A DNA stretch of 64,000 nt from Mesorhizobium sp. (GCA_004020545.1 SAQE01000004.1:62001-126000), one strand, 5' to 3'. Shown: positions 25,186 through 34,080, counted from the first letter of the stretch. Numbers and translations: made by a program. The notes: generated by a model from the letters alone, not told the origin.

Positions 25186-27207
25186 TCACGCCGGCTCCAA
25201 GGCCTTGGGTTTCTGCAGCCTTGCCAATTCCTCAAAAGGAATATGGCAGCGGATCGTGTGCCCGGGCTCGGCCTCGATGAGCTCCGGCTCCTGCGTCTCG
25301 CAGATCGCGCCGATCTTGCGCGGGCAGCGCGTGTGGAACACGCAGCCCGTCGGCGGGTTGGCCGCACTTGGGATTTCGCCGTCGAGACGGATGCGCGAGC
25401 TCTCCATTCGGTCGAGCTTTGGCACGGCCGACAGGAGCGCTTCCGTATAGGGATGGTGCGGGCCGGAAAAGACCGCTTCCGACGGCCCGAACTCCATGAT
25501 GCGGCCGAGATAGAGCACGGCGATCTTGTCGGACAGATAGCGCACCACGCCGAGGTCGTGCGAGATGAAGATGTAGCTGACGTCCTGCTTAGACTGCAGG
25601 TCGGCCAAAAGGTTGAGGATCGCCGCCTGCACCGACACGTCGAGCGCCGAGGTCGGCTCGTCGCAGACCACGATGCGCGGATCGCCGGCAAAGGCGCGCG
25701 CGATCGCCACGCGCTGTTTCAGCCCGCCCGACAGCTGCCGCGGCTTGACCGCCAGATGCCGGTCGGTGAGCCGCACCGAGCGGACGAGTTCTTCCAGCCG
25801 CGTGTCCAGCGTCCTGCCGGTGAGCCCGCCAAGCCGCTTCAAGGCGCGGCTGAGGATATGCCGGATCGAGTGCGAGCGGTTGAGCGCCGAATCCGGATTC
25901 TGGAAGACGATCTGCACCGCCTTGACCTGGTCTTCCGTGCGGTTGGCAAGCCGTGGCGCGAGCTCTCTGCCCTCGAGCTCGATGCTGCCGCCTTCATCCG
26001 GTGAGACCAGGCCGAGCAGCAGCCTGGCGAAGGTGGTCTTGCCGCTGCCGGATTCGCCGACCAGGCCGAGCGTCTCGCCGGGCCTCAGGCTGACCGAAAC
26101 ATCCTTCACCGCCCTCAGCGGGCGGCCATGGCTGGCGTAGGTCTTGTTCAGCCCTTCGACCTGCAGCACCGGCGGCGCCTGCTTGGGTGCTGCGGCGGGG
26201 ATCTCGGCTGGTGTCGCGCGCGGCAGCGACTGCGCCTTGTCATGATAGTGGCAGCGCGACAGCCGGCCTTCCCCCAGGTCGTAGAGCGGCGGCGGCTCGC
26301 TGCGGCAGCGCTCCGTCGCCAGCGCGCAGCGATCGGCGAAGGCGCAGCCGGTGATGTTGGCGCCGATGCCGGGCAGGAAGCCGGGGATGGTGTCGAGGCG
26401 GCCCTGGTCCTTGCGCTGGCCGCCGCGCGGCAGGCAACGCAGCAGCGCCACCGTGTAGGGATGGCGCGGATCGTTGAAGACGTCCTTGGTCGAGCCTTCC
26501 TCGACCAGCATGCCGGCATAGAGCACGCCGACGCGGTCGCACATGTTGGAGACGACGGCGAGGTTATGGCTGATGAACAGGATCGAGGCTGACAGCTCGC
26601 GCCGCAATTGCGCGATCAGGTCGAGCACTTCGGCTTCCACCGTCGCGTCGAGACCGGTCGTCGGCTCGTCGAGGATCAGCATCGAGGGATCATTGGCCAA
26701 GGCCATGGCGATCGCCACGCGCTGCTGCATGCCGCCGGAGAGCTGATGCGGATAGCGCTGCATGACGCTCACCGGATCGGAAATCCGGACCCGGTTCAGC
26801 ATCGCGATCGCCTTGTCGCTCGCCGCCTGGCCCGAGACGCCGCCAAGCTCGAAGATCTCTGTCAGTTGCCGGCCGATGCGCAGCGACGGGTTCAGCGCCT
26901 TGCCGGGATCCTGATAGACCATCGACACGCTTTCCGCGCGGGCGCGCCGCAGCGCCTCGGCGTCGAGCTTCATGATGTCCTGGCCGTCGAGCGCGATCGA
27001 GCCGCCGGTAATCGAGCCGTTGCGCGGCAGGTAGCGCACAACCGACAGCGCCACCGTGGACTTGCCGCAGCCGGATTCGCCGACCAGACCGTAGGCTTCG
27101 CCCCGGCCGATCTTGAGGCTGACATTGCGCAGCACCGCGCGGTTGCGGCCGCCAACACGATAGGCGACGGAGAGGTCGTTGAGTTCGAGTGCGTTCTTGT
27201 CAGTCAT
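25186..27207 (-). CDS. Peptide/opine ABC transporter fused ATPase (DppD-DppF type)
   Basis: 673-aa protein with two complete ABC ATPase domains in one chain. First: GESGCGKST Walker A, LSGGMQQRVAIAMAL signature, MLILDEPTTGLD Walker B, then the oligopeptide C-terminal extension with a Cys-rich segment (CAFADRCALATERC). Second: GESGSGKTT, LSGGLKQRVAIARAF, IVVCDEPTSALD and CVFHTRCPRKIGAIC. The four-cysteine clusters are typical of Dpp/Opp ATPases and may hold an Fe-S cluster. ATG 27207 (GGAG 6 bases before) overlaps the end of the permease C gene by 8 bases. It energises uptake by the 27200-29034 permeases. Confidence 0.94.
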   Translation of the reverse strand: MTDKNALELNDLSVAYRVGGRNRAVLRNVSLKIGRGEAYGLVGESGCGKSTVALSVVRYLPRNGSITGGSIALDGQDIMKLDAEALRRARAESVSMVYQDPGKALNPSLRIGRQLTEIFELGGVSGQAASDKAIAMLNRVRISDPVSVMQRYPHQLSGGMQQRVAIAMALANDPSMLILDEPTTGLDATVEAEVLDLIAQLRRELSASILFISHNLAVVSNMCDRVGVLYAGMLVEEGSTKDVFNDPRHPYTVALLRCLPRGGQRKDQGRLDTIPGFLPGIGANITGCAFADRCALATERCRSEPPPLYDLGEGRLSRCHYHDKAQSLPRATPAEIPAAAPKQAPPVLQVEGLNKTYASHGRPLRAVKDVSVSLRPGETLGLVGESGSGKTTFARLLLGLVSPDEGGSIELEGRELAPRLANRTEDQVKAVQIVFQNPDSALNRSHSIRHILSRALKRLGGLTGRTLDTRLEELVRSVRLTDRHLAVKPRQLSGGLKQRVAIARAFAGDPRIVVCDEPTSALDVSVQAAILNLLADLQSKQDVSYIFISHDLGVVRYLSDKIAVLYLGRIMEFGPSEAVFSGPHHPYTEALLSAVPKLDRMESSRIRLDGEIPSAANPPTGCVFHTRCPRKIGAICETQEPELIEAEPGHTIRCHIPFEELARLQKPKALEPA

Positions 27208-28084
27208 TGAACGCTCCATGGACGCCGTCGGCCACCAGATTGACGCCGATCACCAGGGAGGCGATCGCCAGGGCATCGAACAGCACCGTCCACCAGAAGC
27301 CGCCGCCGATCATGCCGTAATTGCTGGAGATCGAGAGCCCCCAGTCGGGGGAGGGCGGCTGGATGCCGAAACCCATGAAGGATAGTGTGGCAACGGCGAA
27401 GATCGCGTAGCCGAGACGCACCGTCGTCTCGACCAGGATCGGCGGGATGACGTTGGGCAGGATCTCGACGAACATGGTATGCAGCGCGCCTTCATGGCGC
27501 AGCTTGGCCGCCGCGACATAGTCGAGCTCGCGTTCGGCGAGCACCGCCGAGCGCACGGTGCGCGCGATGATCGGCGCAAAGCTCAGGCCGATGACGACGA
27601 TGACGGTTATCTTCGAGGTACCGAGCGCGACGATGGCAAGCAGCGCGATGATCACCACCGGGATCGCCATGAAGGCTTCAAGCACGCGACTGACGATGTC
27701 GTCGACGATGCCGCGGAAATAACCGATCAGCAGGCCGAGCGCGGTGCCGGCGACGGTCGCGAGCAACGTGGCCAGAGGCGCCACCGTCAGGATGTCGCGC
27801 GAGCCGACGATGACGCGCGAGAAGACGTCGCGGCCGATCTGGTCGGTGCCGAACCAGTGCTCTGCCGACGGTGGCGCAAGCGCGTTGATGATGTCGTCGG
27901 CGAGTGGGTCGTAAGGCACGAAATGCTCGCCGAACAGCGCGCAGATGACCCAGAACAAGACGATGCCGAGCCCGGTCAGGAAGGTTCCCGACCGCAAGAG
28001 CGAATGCAGCACTTCGCCCCAGGGACCGCGCCGCGACGTGGCGTCGGGTGCGGGCAGGTTGGCGGGAGTATCTGTCGCGCTCAT
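27200..28084 (-). CDS. Peptide/opine ABC transporter permease (DppC type)
   Basis: 294-aa inner-membrane permease: N-terminal cytoplasmic tail (MSATDTPANLPAPDATSRRG), first helix (GTFLTGLGIVLFWVICALFG), the HWFGTDQIGRDVFSRVIVGSR segment and the EAA loop EELDYVAAAKLRHEG-like motif, and a C-terminal helix ending HGAFND. ATG 28084 overlaps the TGA of the upstream permease B gene (ATGA). The long open frame upstream to 28828 is only the shadow of permease B. Confidence 0.93.
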   Translation of the reverse strand: MSATDTPANLPAPDATSRRGPWGEVLHSLLRSGTFLTGLGIVLFWVICALFGEHFVPYDPLADDIINALAPPSAEHWFGTDQIGRDVFSRVIVGSRDILTVAPLATLLATVAGTALGLLIGYFRGIVDDIVSRVLEAFMAIPVVIIALLAIVALGTSKITVIVVIGLSFAPIIARTVRSAVLAERELDYVAAAKLRHEGALHTMFVEILPNVIPPILVETTVRLGYAIFAVATLSFMGFGIQPPSPDWGLSISSNYGMIGGGFWWTVLFDALAIASLVIGVNLVADGVHGAFND

Positions 28085-29034
28085 TGCTCTGCTCCCAGCC
28101 GGATGCGTGGATTGAGCACGGAATAGAGGAAGTCGGCGATCAAAGTGGCCACCGCATAGACGATGCCGATGGTGAGGATGCCGGCCTCCAGCATCGGGAA
28201 ATCCTTCCCGCGCGCGGCGGTGAAGATCAGCGAGCCGATACCCTGGTAGCGGAACAGCGTCTCGATCACGACCAGGCCGCCGATCAGATAGCCGGTCTGC
28301 GTGGCGATGACGGTGATGGTCGGCAACAGCGCATTGCGCAGCACGTGGCGCCAGATCACCGTGCGCCAGGGCAGGCCCTTGAGCACGGCGGTGCGCGTAT
28401 AGTCGGAATCGAGTGCCTCGATCATGCCGGATCGCGCCATGCGGGCGATGTAGCCGAACAGCACCAAAAACAGCGGCAGCGACGGCAGGATGAGATAATA
28501 GAGCTGGGTGAAGAAGCCGGCGCCCTTCGGCCAGGAAGCGGCGATCGGCAGCCAGCGCAGCCAGACGCCGAAGATCAGGATCAGGATGATGCCGGTGACG
28601 AATTCCGGCAGCACCGTAACCGACAGGCCGCCGAGGCTGATGACGCGGTCGAGCGGCCGGTTGAGGTTGAGCGCGGCGATGACGCCGCCGAGGATGCCGA
28701 TCGGCACCACCAGCACGAAAGCGACCAGCGCCAGCTTCATCGAATTGCCCAAAGCGTCGATGACGAAGGGCGCGACCGGCGCGCGGAAAATGTAGGACGT
28801 GCCCATGTCGCCATGCAGGAAGTTCCAAATCCAGGTTCCGTATTGCACGAGCAGCGGGCGGTCGACGCCAAGCGAATGGTTGAGCGCGTCGACGGCGCGC
28901 TCATCGGCGAATGGCCCCAATATGGCGCGCCCGACATTGCCGGGCAGCACCTGGCCGCCGAGGAACACCATGACGCTGAGCAGGAACAGCGTGACGAGCG
29001 ACAGAGCCAGGCGCCGGGCGAGGAAAGCGAGGAT
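28081..29034 (-). CDS. Peptide/opine ABC transporter permease (DppB type) with apparent AUC start
   Basis: Inner-membrane permease of 317 aa if read from 29034. The first canonical start in frame is ATG 28971, but beginning there deletes most of the first transmembrane helix. Upstream in frame lies a typical DppB N-terminus (LAFLARRLALSLVTLFLLSV) beginning with the codon ATC at 29034-29032. It has AGGAG 8 bases before it and no ATG, GTG or TTG within that stretch. Either this is a rare AUC start or the codon is a mutated ATG. The EAA-type loop and the last helices are normal. It overlaps permease C by ATGA. Confidence 0.85.
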   Translation of the reverse strand: MLAFLARRLALSLVTLFLLSVMVFLGGQVLPGNVGRAILGPFADERAVDALNHSLGVDRPLLVQYGTWIWNFLHGDMGTSYIFRAPVAPFVIDALGNSMKLALVAFVLVVPIGILGGVIAALNLNRPLDRVISLGGLSVTVLPEFVTGIILILIFGVWLRWLPIAASWPKGAGFFTQLYYLILPSLPLFLVLFGYIARMARSGMIEALDSDYTRTAVLKGLPWRTVIWRHVLRNALLPTITVIATQTGYLIGGLVVIETLFRYQGIGSLIFTAARGKDFPMLEAGILTIGIVYAVATLIADFLYSVLNPRIRLGAEQ

Positions 29035-29053
29035 GGCGAATACTCCTATTGGA

Positions 29054-29077
29054 GCCGGCTCTCCGTGGAGAGCCGGC
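29054..29077 (-). terminator. Strong hairpin between the binding-protein and permease B genes
   Basis: Arms GCCGGCTCTCC (29054-29064) and GGAGAGCCGGC (29067-29077) are perfect 11-bp complements with a 2-base centre. There is no T-run. Such hairpins after the binding-protein gene usually stabilise its mRNA and lower expression of the downstream permeases. Confidence 0.55.
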
Positions 29078-29104
29078 CGTTAGGGATAAGCTTGTTCGCT
29101 CGCG

Positions 29105-30769
29105 TCAGGCCTTCGAAGCCTTCTCGAGGAACAGCTGCGACATGGCGGTGGGCTGCACGCCCGCCACGCCTTTCACCGTCGCCGTCAGGTAGTCGTAGAA
29201 ATAGCCGAAGATGACCGGCGTTTCCTCGAGCAGCAGCTTCTGTATCTTGCCGGCGGTGGCCTTTTGCGCCTCGAGGTCGAGGGCCGCGATATAGCTCGTC
29301 GCCAGCTGGTCGTAGTCCTTGTTCTTGAAGTGGGCGGCATTCCAGGTGCCGTCGCTCTTCAGCGGTGCCGCAAGATAGACGTTCGGCACGCCGCGATGGC
29401 CGTAGTCGGTGATGCCCATCACCGAATCCAGCCAGTTCGACTTACCGAACACCGCATCGCCGTAATAGGCGCCCTGGTCGAGGATGTTGAGCTCGAGCTC
29501 GATGCCGATCTCCTTGACCCAATTCTGGATGAGCTGGGCGTATTCGGGGATTTCCAGATAGCGCTCGGTCGTCAGCGTTACCTTGAAGCCCTTGCCGGCG
29601 CCGGCCGCTTCCATCAGCTGCTTGGCCTGCGCGATGTCCTGCTCGCGCTGCGGCACGCTGGTGTCGGTCGACGGATAGGCGCTCGCAAACGGGCTGTCGT
29701 TGCCTTCCTGGGCGCGGCCCTTCATCAGGCCGGCGACCAGCTTCTTGCGGTCGATGCTGAGCGCGATTGCCCGGCGCACCCGCGGATCCTTGAACGGGTC
29801 GGAATCGCACCGCATGTGCAGCTGCTGGTGCGCCACCGATTTCAGGCTGATGATGTCGACATTCGGATCGTTGAGCAGGCCGACGCCGGCCAGCACCGGC
29901 ATCTGGTTGATGATGTCGATCTGGCCGCCCTGCAGCGCCAGGATCTGTGGCTGGATGTCGGTGAAGAAGGTGAACTCGGTGCGCTCCGGCAAGGCCTTTT
30001 CGCCCCAGTAGTCCTCGTTGCGCACGAAAGAGGCGCCGACCTTCGGCGTGTACTTCTCCAGCTTGAACGGCCCGGTGCCGTCGAAGCTCTTTTCGTAGTC
30101 GCCCTTGTAGCTCGCCGGGATGATGACGGCGTTGTAGTTGTCGGACGACACCATATAGGGGAAGTTGCCGTTCGGCGCGTCGAGATGGAATTCGACGGTG
30201 TAGTCGTCGGCCTTCTTGGTGTTGCCCTTCTGCAGGATGCCGGTGAACACCGACAACGCGTTGGACGAATTGGCGGGATCGGCGAGGCGGTCGATGCTCG
30301 CCACCACGTCGTCGGCCTTCATCTCGCCGCCCGAGTGGAATTTCACGCCCTTGCGCAGCGTGAAGGTCCACACCGTGCCGTCGGCGTTCGGCTTCCAGCT
30401 TTCCGCCAGCGCCGGCTTCAGCACCAGGTCCGGACCGTCGATGCAGAGGAATTCAGCCACCTGCTGCATCACCAGCAGGCCGCCGGCGTCCGCGATGGTG
30501 ACGGGGTCGATCGCCGCGGCCGGAACGCTGCTGCCGACGCGGATGGTGGCGCCGGGCGCGCCTTGGGCGCGGGCAAGCGAGGGCGCGGCGCCGAAGCCGG
30601 CGGCCATGCCGATGCGGCCGAGAAGCGGCAGCGACAGGCCGAGCAGGCTGCCGTGGCGCACGAAATCGCGGCGGCTGACTCGGCCATCGATGAGGCCGTC
30701 GATGAGGTGGTTTTCGAGCGGCGTGCGGTTGCGCCGGATGAGATCGAGAATGCGATAGTTCTTGCTCAT
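29105..30769 (-). CDS. Peptide/opine ABC transporter substrate-binding protein (family 5), paralogue 2
   Basis: 554-aa exported protein. ATG 30769 (MSKNYRILDLIRR) gives a Tat-like signal SRRDFVRHGSLLGLSLPLLG with cleavage near LARA. The mature part has the same segments as the 22489-24144 protein: LRKGVKFHSGGEMKADDVV, LDAPNGNFPYMVSSDNYNAVI, GTGPFKLEKYTPKVGASFVRN and VRRAIALSIDRKKLVAG. It is directly upstream of the BC-DF genes and so is the primary binding protein of this importer. The longer frame to 30859 lies in the leader. Confidence 0.94.
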   Translation of the reverse strand: MSKNYRILDLIRRNRTPLENHLIDGLIDGRVSRRDFVRHGSLLGLSLPLLGRIGMAAGFGAAPSLARAQGAPGATIRVGSSVPAAAIDPVTIADAGGLLVMQQVAEFLCIDGPDLVLKPALAESWKPNADGTVWTFTLRKGVKFHSGGEMKADDVVASIDRLADPANSSNALSVFTGILQKGNTKKADDYTVEFHLDAPNGNFPYMVSSDNYNAVIIPASYKGDYEKSFDGTGPFKLEKYTPKVGASFVRNEDYWGEKALPERTEFTFFTDIQPQILALQGGQIDIINQMPVLAGVGLLNDPNVDIISLKSVAHQQLHMRCDSDPFKDPRVRRAIALSIDRKKLVAGLMKGRAQEGNDSPFASAYPSTDTSVPQREQDIAQAKQLMEAAGAGKGFKVTLTTERYLEIPEYAQLIQNWVKEIGIELELNILDQGAYYGDAVFGKSNWLDSVMGITDYGHRGVPNVYLAAPLKSDGTWNAAHFKNKDYDQLATSYIAALDLEAQKATAGKIQKLLLEETPVIFGYFYDYLTATVKGVAGVQPTAMSQLFLEKASKA

Positions 30770-30896
30770 GGGTCTAAACCCTTTCCCCAGTTCTTGTGGT
30801 TGGCGAGTGCATTCCGTTTGACGAATTCCGTGGAGTTCTCCGGTCCCGGCCATCGTCAAGAAATTCCAGTCGATCGAACTCTAGCATGCAGTTTAG

Positions 30897-30995
30897 TCCG
30901 ATCCATCCGCTCCTGGATGCGGGAAAATCAGATTTTCTTGATGCATGCCATCGTTGGGTCTCGCGGTCCGATCGAAATCGCGACCGCTTCTTTTT
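30897..30995 (+). ncRNA. Possible small RNA antisense to the transporter leader
   Basis: The plus strand between two minus-strand genes folds into consecutive stems: ATCCA/TGGAT (30901-30918), GAAAAT-CAG-ATTTTC (30923-30937), and GCGGTC-CGAT-CGAA-ATCG-C-GACCGC (30963-30987) followed by TTCTTTTT. No plus-strand gene exists here for the terminator to serve. No convincing promoter was found, so start and reality are uncertain. Confidence 0.3.
30963..30995 (+). terminator. Intrinsic terminator on the plus strand
   Basis: Ten-base-pair GC-rich stem with one bulged C and a CGAA tetraloop (30963-30987), then a T-rich tail TTCTTTTT (30988-30995). It faces away from both flanking genes, which are on the minus strand. 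Confidence 0.6.
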
Positions 30996-31035
30996 CCGTC
31001 TGTCGTAACCTCCTTTCTTCTGGCGGTCTGCTGGT

Positions 31036-32220
31036 TCAGTTCAGCGGCAGCCGGCGATAGGTGCCGGGCTTGTCTGGGTCGTGGTACTTGTTGCAGGGTC
31101 CGTTCTCGACGAAGTCGCGATGGCAAGCGGCGAGCCTGTCGTGCGAAAGGGTGACGCCGAGGCCATGGCCTTCCGGCACCGGCACGACATTGTTCTTCGG
31201 CGCGAACGGCCCTCCCTCGATGACGTCCATCGGCCACATGCGGAACAGCGACTGGTTGGGCTCCCTGATCCAGCCGAGCGCTGCGCAAAGATGCAGGTAG
31301 CAGGCACTGCCGATGCCGGTGTCGCCGCTGTAGCACCAGTAGTCGATGGCGGCGTGCTCGCAGGCGCCGACGAAGCGTAGCATCCGCCCGATGCCGCCAT
31401 GCGCGGTCGGGTTGCCGACGAAGGCGTCCGGCACCTTGATCTCAATGGCGCGCGCGATGTCGATGTTGTGAGTCGAGAACGGGATCGACGTGTGGCGGCG
31501 CAGCTCGCGCATCTCCTCGATGGTTGCCACCGGATCCTCCCAATTGCGCACGCCGAGCTCTTCCAGCGGCCGTGCCAGCTGCCTGGCGGTGGCGAGCGAA
31601 TAGGCCTGGTTGGAATCGATGCGGATCATCGCATCGTCGCCGAGCTTGTCGCGGATCAGCTCGACCATCTTTAGCGAGACTTTCGGATCCTGCGTCGAGA
31701 ACTTGCCCTCGAAGAAGGTCGTGCCGTGGCGCTCGTGGAGCTCGACGCAGTAGTCTGCGACCGCTTCCGGCGTCTTCTCGCCCTTCACCTTCGACCCGTC
31801 GCCGCGCAGCGAGAAATAATCGGTGAAGGGGATGTCCTTGCGCACCGCGCCGCCGAGCAACTGGTAGAGCGGCTGCTTCCAGGCCTTGCCGCGCAGGTCC
31901 CACAGCGCCATTTCGATGGCGCCGAAGGCCATGATGCGGGTGCGGTCGTTGATCGATTGCACGCCGGTCCAGAAGGGCAGGCAGACTTGCTCCGCGCCGG
32001 CGATGTCGAAAGTATCGCGGCCGACGAGCCGTGGCGCCAGCGCGTCGTTGATGACGGCAGCGGCCGCCGGCGTCGGCGCCTCGCCGAGACCGACAAGTCC
32101 GTCCTCCGTCTCGACCTCGACGATGGTGGGCGAGAAGCCGTCGAGCTCGCCGAACACCCAGACGTAAGGCGCTTCCAGCCTGTAATTGATCGGCGTTGCC
32201 CTGACGCGCCTGATCTTCAT
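31036..32220 (-). CDS. Enolase-superfamily dehydratase (glucarate dehydratase-like, altered active site)
   Basis: 394-aa protein with the capping domain (GLVGLGEAPTP, AIEMALWDLRGK) and TIM barrel of the mandelate racemase/glucarate dehydratase group. Visible ligands are Asp202 (RIDSNQAYS), Glu228 (NWEDP) and probably Asn252 (FSTHN), the Asn third ligand being typical of glucarate dehydratases. Two usual catalytic features look changed: the K-x-K motif reads EGK (Lys173 only), and no His is seen in the SHSNNH-like position (segment WCYSGDTGIGS). It would abstract a proton alpha to a carboxylate; the substrate is unknown. It starts 1 base after the stop of the other enolase-family gene. Confidence 0.85.
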   Translation of the reverse strand: MKIRRVRATPINYRLEAPYVWVFGELDGFSPTIVEVETEDGLVGLGEAPTPAAAAVINDALAPRLVGRDTFDIAGAEQVCLPFWTGVQSINDRTRIMAFGAIEMALWDLRGKAWKQPLYQLLGGAVRKDIPFTDYFSLRGDGSKVKGEKTPEAVADYCVELHERHGTTFFEGKFSTQDPKVSLKMVELIRDKLGDDAMIRIDSNQAYSLATARQLARPLEELGVRNWEDPVATIEEMRELRRHTSIPFSTHNIDIARAIEIKVPDAFVGNPTAHGGIGRMLRFVGACEHAAIDYWCYSGDTGIGSACYLHLCAALGWIREPNQSLFRMWPMDVIEGGPFAPKNNVVPVPEGHGLGVTLSHDRLAACHRDFVENGPCNKYHDPDKPGTYRRLPLN

Positions 32221-32221
32221 C

Positions 32222-33325
32222 TCAACCGATCTCGAAGAAAGGCTTGCCGAGCAGGTCCGGCACGACATCGATGCCGAGGCCGGGTCCGTCGGGAATGCCC
32301 ATGCGACTGCCCGTCACCGGCGGCTTGTTGGAGGCTGTGCGCACCGTCACCCATTCGTGGAAGGCGATCGCATGCAGCCGGCGCTCCTCCGGCGTCGACA
32401 GCGACAGATGTGCCATGGCGGCGGTGTCGATCTCGGCGCCGCCGGTATCCTCGACCGTGATCATGAAGCCGAGGTCGACGGCGACGTCGCGGATCAGGCG
32501 GGTTTGCGTCACCCCGCCCAGTCGCGAGATCTTCAGCGTCAGCCCGTCCGCCGCGCCCCGGCGATGGATTTCAAGCATCTCCTGCAGCGAGGTAACGGAT
32601 TCATCCAGCACCATCGGCTTGTCGAGCATGCGGCGCACTGACATGTTCTCCTCGATCGTCGTGCAGGGCTGCTCGAACGTGTAGTCGATGCCGCGCGTGG
32701 CATCCGCGAACTGCCGCGCCTGATAGGGCGTCCAGCCGGCATTGGCGTCGCAGAAGATCACCGTGCCCTTCGGCACGGCAGAGGCCACCGCGGTGACACG
32801 CTCGATGTCGTCGCGGACATTGCCGCCGACCTTGACCTGCAGCCGGTGATAGCCTTCTGCGACGATCTTCTTGGCAAGTGCCGCCATCTGGTCGACCGTG
32901 GCGTGTGTGACGACCTTGTAGAGCTCCGCCGTCTCGCTCTCGCGGCCGCCAAGCATCGTCACCAGCGGCACGTCGGCGGCACGGGCGGCGAGATCCCAGC
33001 ACCCCATGTCGAGCGCGGCCTTCACATAAGGATGGCCCTTGAACACCGTGTCCATCAGCCTGCCGATGCCGGCGAGCCCGCGCGGGTCGTGGCCGATGAG
33101 ATGCGGCGCGATTTCCGGAACGCCCGCGCGCGTTCCCGCCGGAAACGCCGCCGAGTAGAAATTGCCGAGCGGCGCCATCTCGCCCCAGCCGGTCACACCT
33201 GTGTCGGAGGTAATGGCAACGATCACCGCGTCGAAGCAGTCGGCGACCCGCCCCTTCGACATGCGGTAGGGCCCGTCCACGAAGGGCTGCACGACATGGT
33301 AGGCTTTTATGCTTTTTATCTTCAC
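32222..33325 (-). CDS. Enolase-superfamily MLE-subgroup enzyme (hydroxyproline/betaine epimerase- or dehydratase-like)
   Basis: 367-aa TIM-barrel enzyme. Metal ligands read Asp193 (FCDANAGW), Glu218 (FEQPC) and Asp241 (VLDES). Acid/base lysines read Lys165 (LQVKVGG, where the first position of K-x-K is Gln163) and Lys265 (LKISRLGG). The EQPC and KISRLGG signatures resemble cis-3-hydroxyproline dehydratase and hydroxyproline-betaine epimerase families, so a cyclic amino acid or betaine is a reasonable guess but not proven. It is in an operon with the GntR gene 14 bases upstream and the second enolase-family gene downstream. Confidence 0.87.
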   Translation of the reverse strand: MKIKSIKAYHVVQPFVDGPYRMSKGRVADCFDAVIVAITSDTGVTGWGEMAPLGNFYSAAFPAGTRAGVPEIAPHLIGHDPRGLAGIGRLMDTVFKGHPYVKAALDMGCWDLAARAADVPLVTMLGGRESETAELYKVVTHATVDQMAALAKKIVAEGYHRLQVKVGGNVRDDIERVTAVASAVPKGTVIFCDANAGWTPYQARQFADATRGIDYTFEQPCTTIEENMSVRRMLDKPMVLDESVTSLQEMLEIHRRGAADGLTLKISRLGGVTQTRLIRDVAVDLGFMITVEDTGGAEIDTAAMAHLSLSTPEERRLHAIAFHEWVTVRTASNKPPVTGSRMGIPDGPGLGIDVVPDLLGKPFFEIG

Positions 33326-33339
33326 GTTGGTGTCCGTTG

Positions 33340-34044
33340 TCAGCGAGGTCGGTCAGCGCCCGTCGAGGCGCGCTTTTCGAGGCCGCGCGCGTAGGCAAGC
33401 AGCTCTTCGAAATCGAGGTCGATATGCTCGCGCGCGTGGCGCTGGGCGGCGCGCATGTCCGAGCCCTTGAGCAGCGCCACATAGGTCTCGTGCACGTCTT
33501 CTGCCGGCACCGGCTCGTTGCGGGCCCGCTGATGCAGGGCGAAATACATTTGCAGGCGGCTGGTCAGCCGCTGCCAGGTCTCGAGCAGCACCGAATTGTC
33601 GGCCCATTCGTAGATCAGCCCATGCAGTTGTAGCGCCGTCTCGATCTGGCGCGTGGTGTCGAGCGCGCGCGTCGCCGCTTTGACCGTTTCATGGCGGCGG
33701 TCGAGCTCGTCGAAGAAGCGCTGGTCGCGCAGCGGCCAGGCGAGCTCTATGGCGAACTCGTCGAGCACCTTGTTCAACGAATAGGCGTCGATGATGTCCT
33801 TGGCGGTGACGTCGATGACGAAGGTCCCGGCATAGGGGATGCTGGTCAGGATGCCTTCCTGCACCAGCTCGCGCATTGCCTCGCGCAATGGCGCGCGGCT
33901 CACCCGCATCTGCTCCGAGATGCGGAGCTCGTTGAGCTTCTGGCCCGGCTCCAACTGGCCGGTCAGGATGGCGCGCCGGAGCAGCGCGACGATCTCCGCC
34001 CTGCGCGTCGTATCCGCGATCGGACTGAAATCCAGTTTCGCCAT
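33340..34044 (-). CDS. GntR family (FCD) transcriptional regulator
   Basis: 234-aa regulator: winged HTH at about 10-75 (ILTGQLEPGQKLNELRISEQMRVSRAPLREAMRELVQEG) followed by an all-helical FCD effector domain with metal-ligand-type residues (D, H, H) that bind small carboxylates. ATG 34044 (MAKLDFSPIAD) is chosen; the longer frame to 34101 would run through the operator. It probably represses its own operon (regulator plus two enolase-family enzymes) through the palindrome at 34081-34096 until the pathway acid appears. Confidence 0.92.
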   Translation of the reverse strand: MAKLDFSPIADTTRRAEIVALLRRAILTGQLEPGQKLNELRISEQMRVSRAPLREAMRELVQEGILTSIPYAGTFVIDVTAKDIIDAYSLNKVLDEFAIELAWPLRDQRFFDELDRRHETVKAATRALDTTRQIETALQLHGLIYEWADNSVLLETWQRLTSRLQMYFALHQRARNEPVPAEDVHETYVALLKGSDMRAAQRHAREHIDLDFEELLAYARGLEKRASTGADRPR

Positions 34045-34080
34045 GCGTCCCACTCCGGATGAACCGGCTGCAAGACAATC

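Noticed and set aside
28085-28828. N-terminal extension of the permease C frame
   Set aside because: Out-of-frame reading of permease B; ATG 28084 overlaps the permease B stop in the usual ATGA form.
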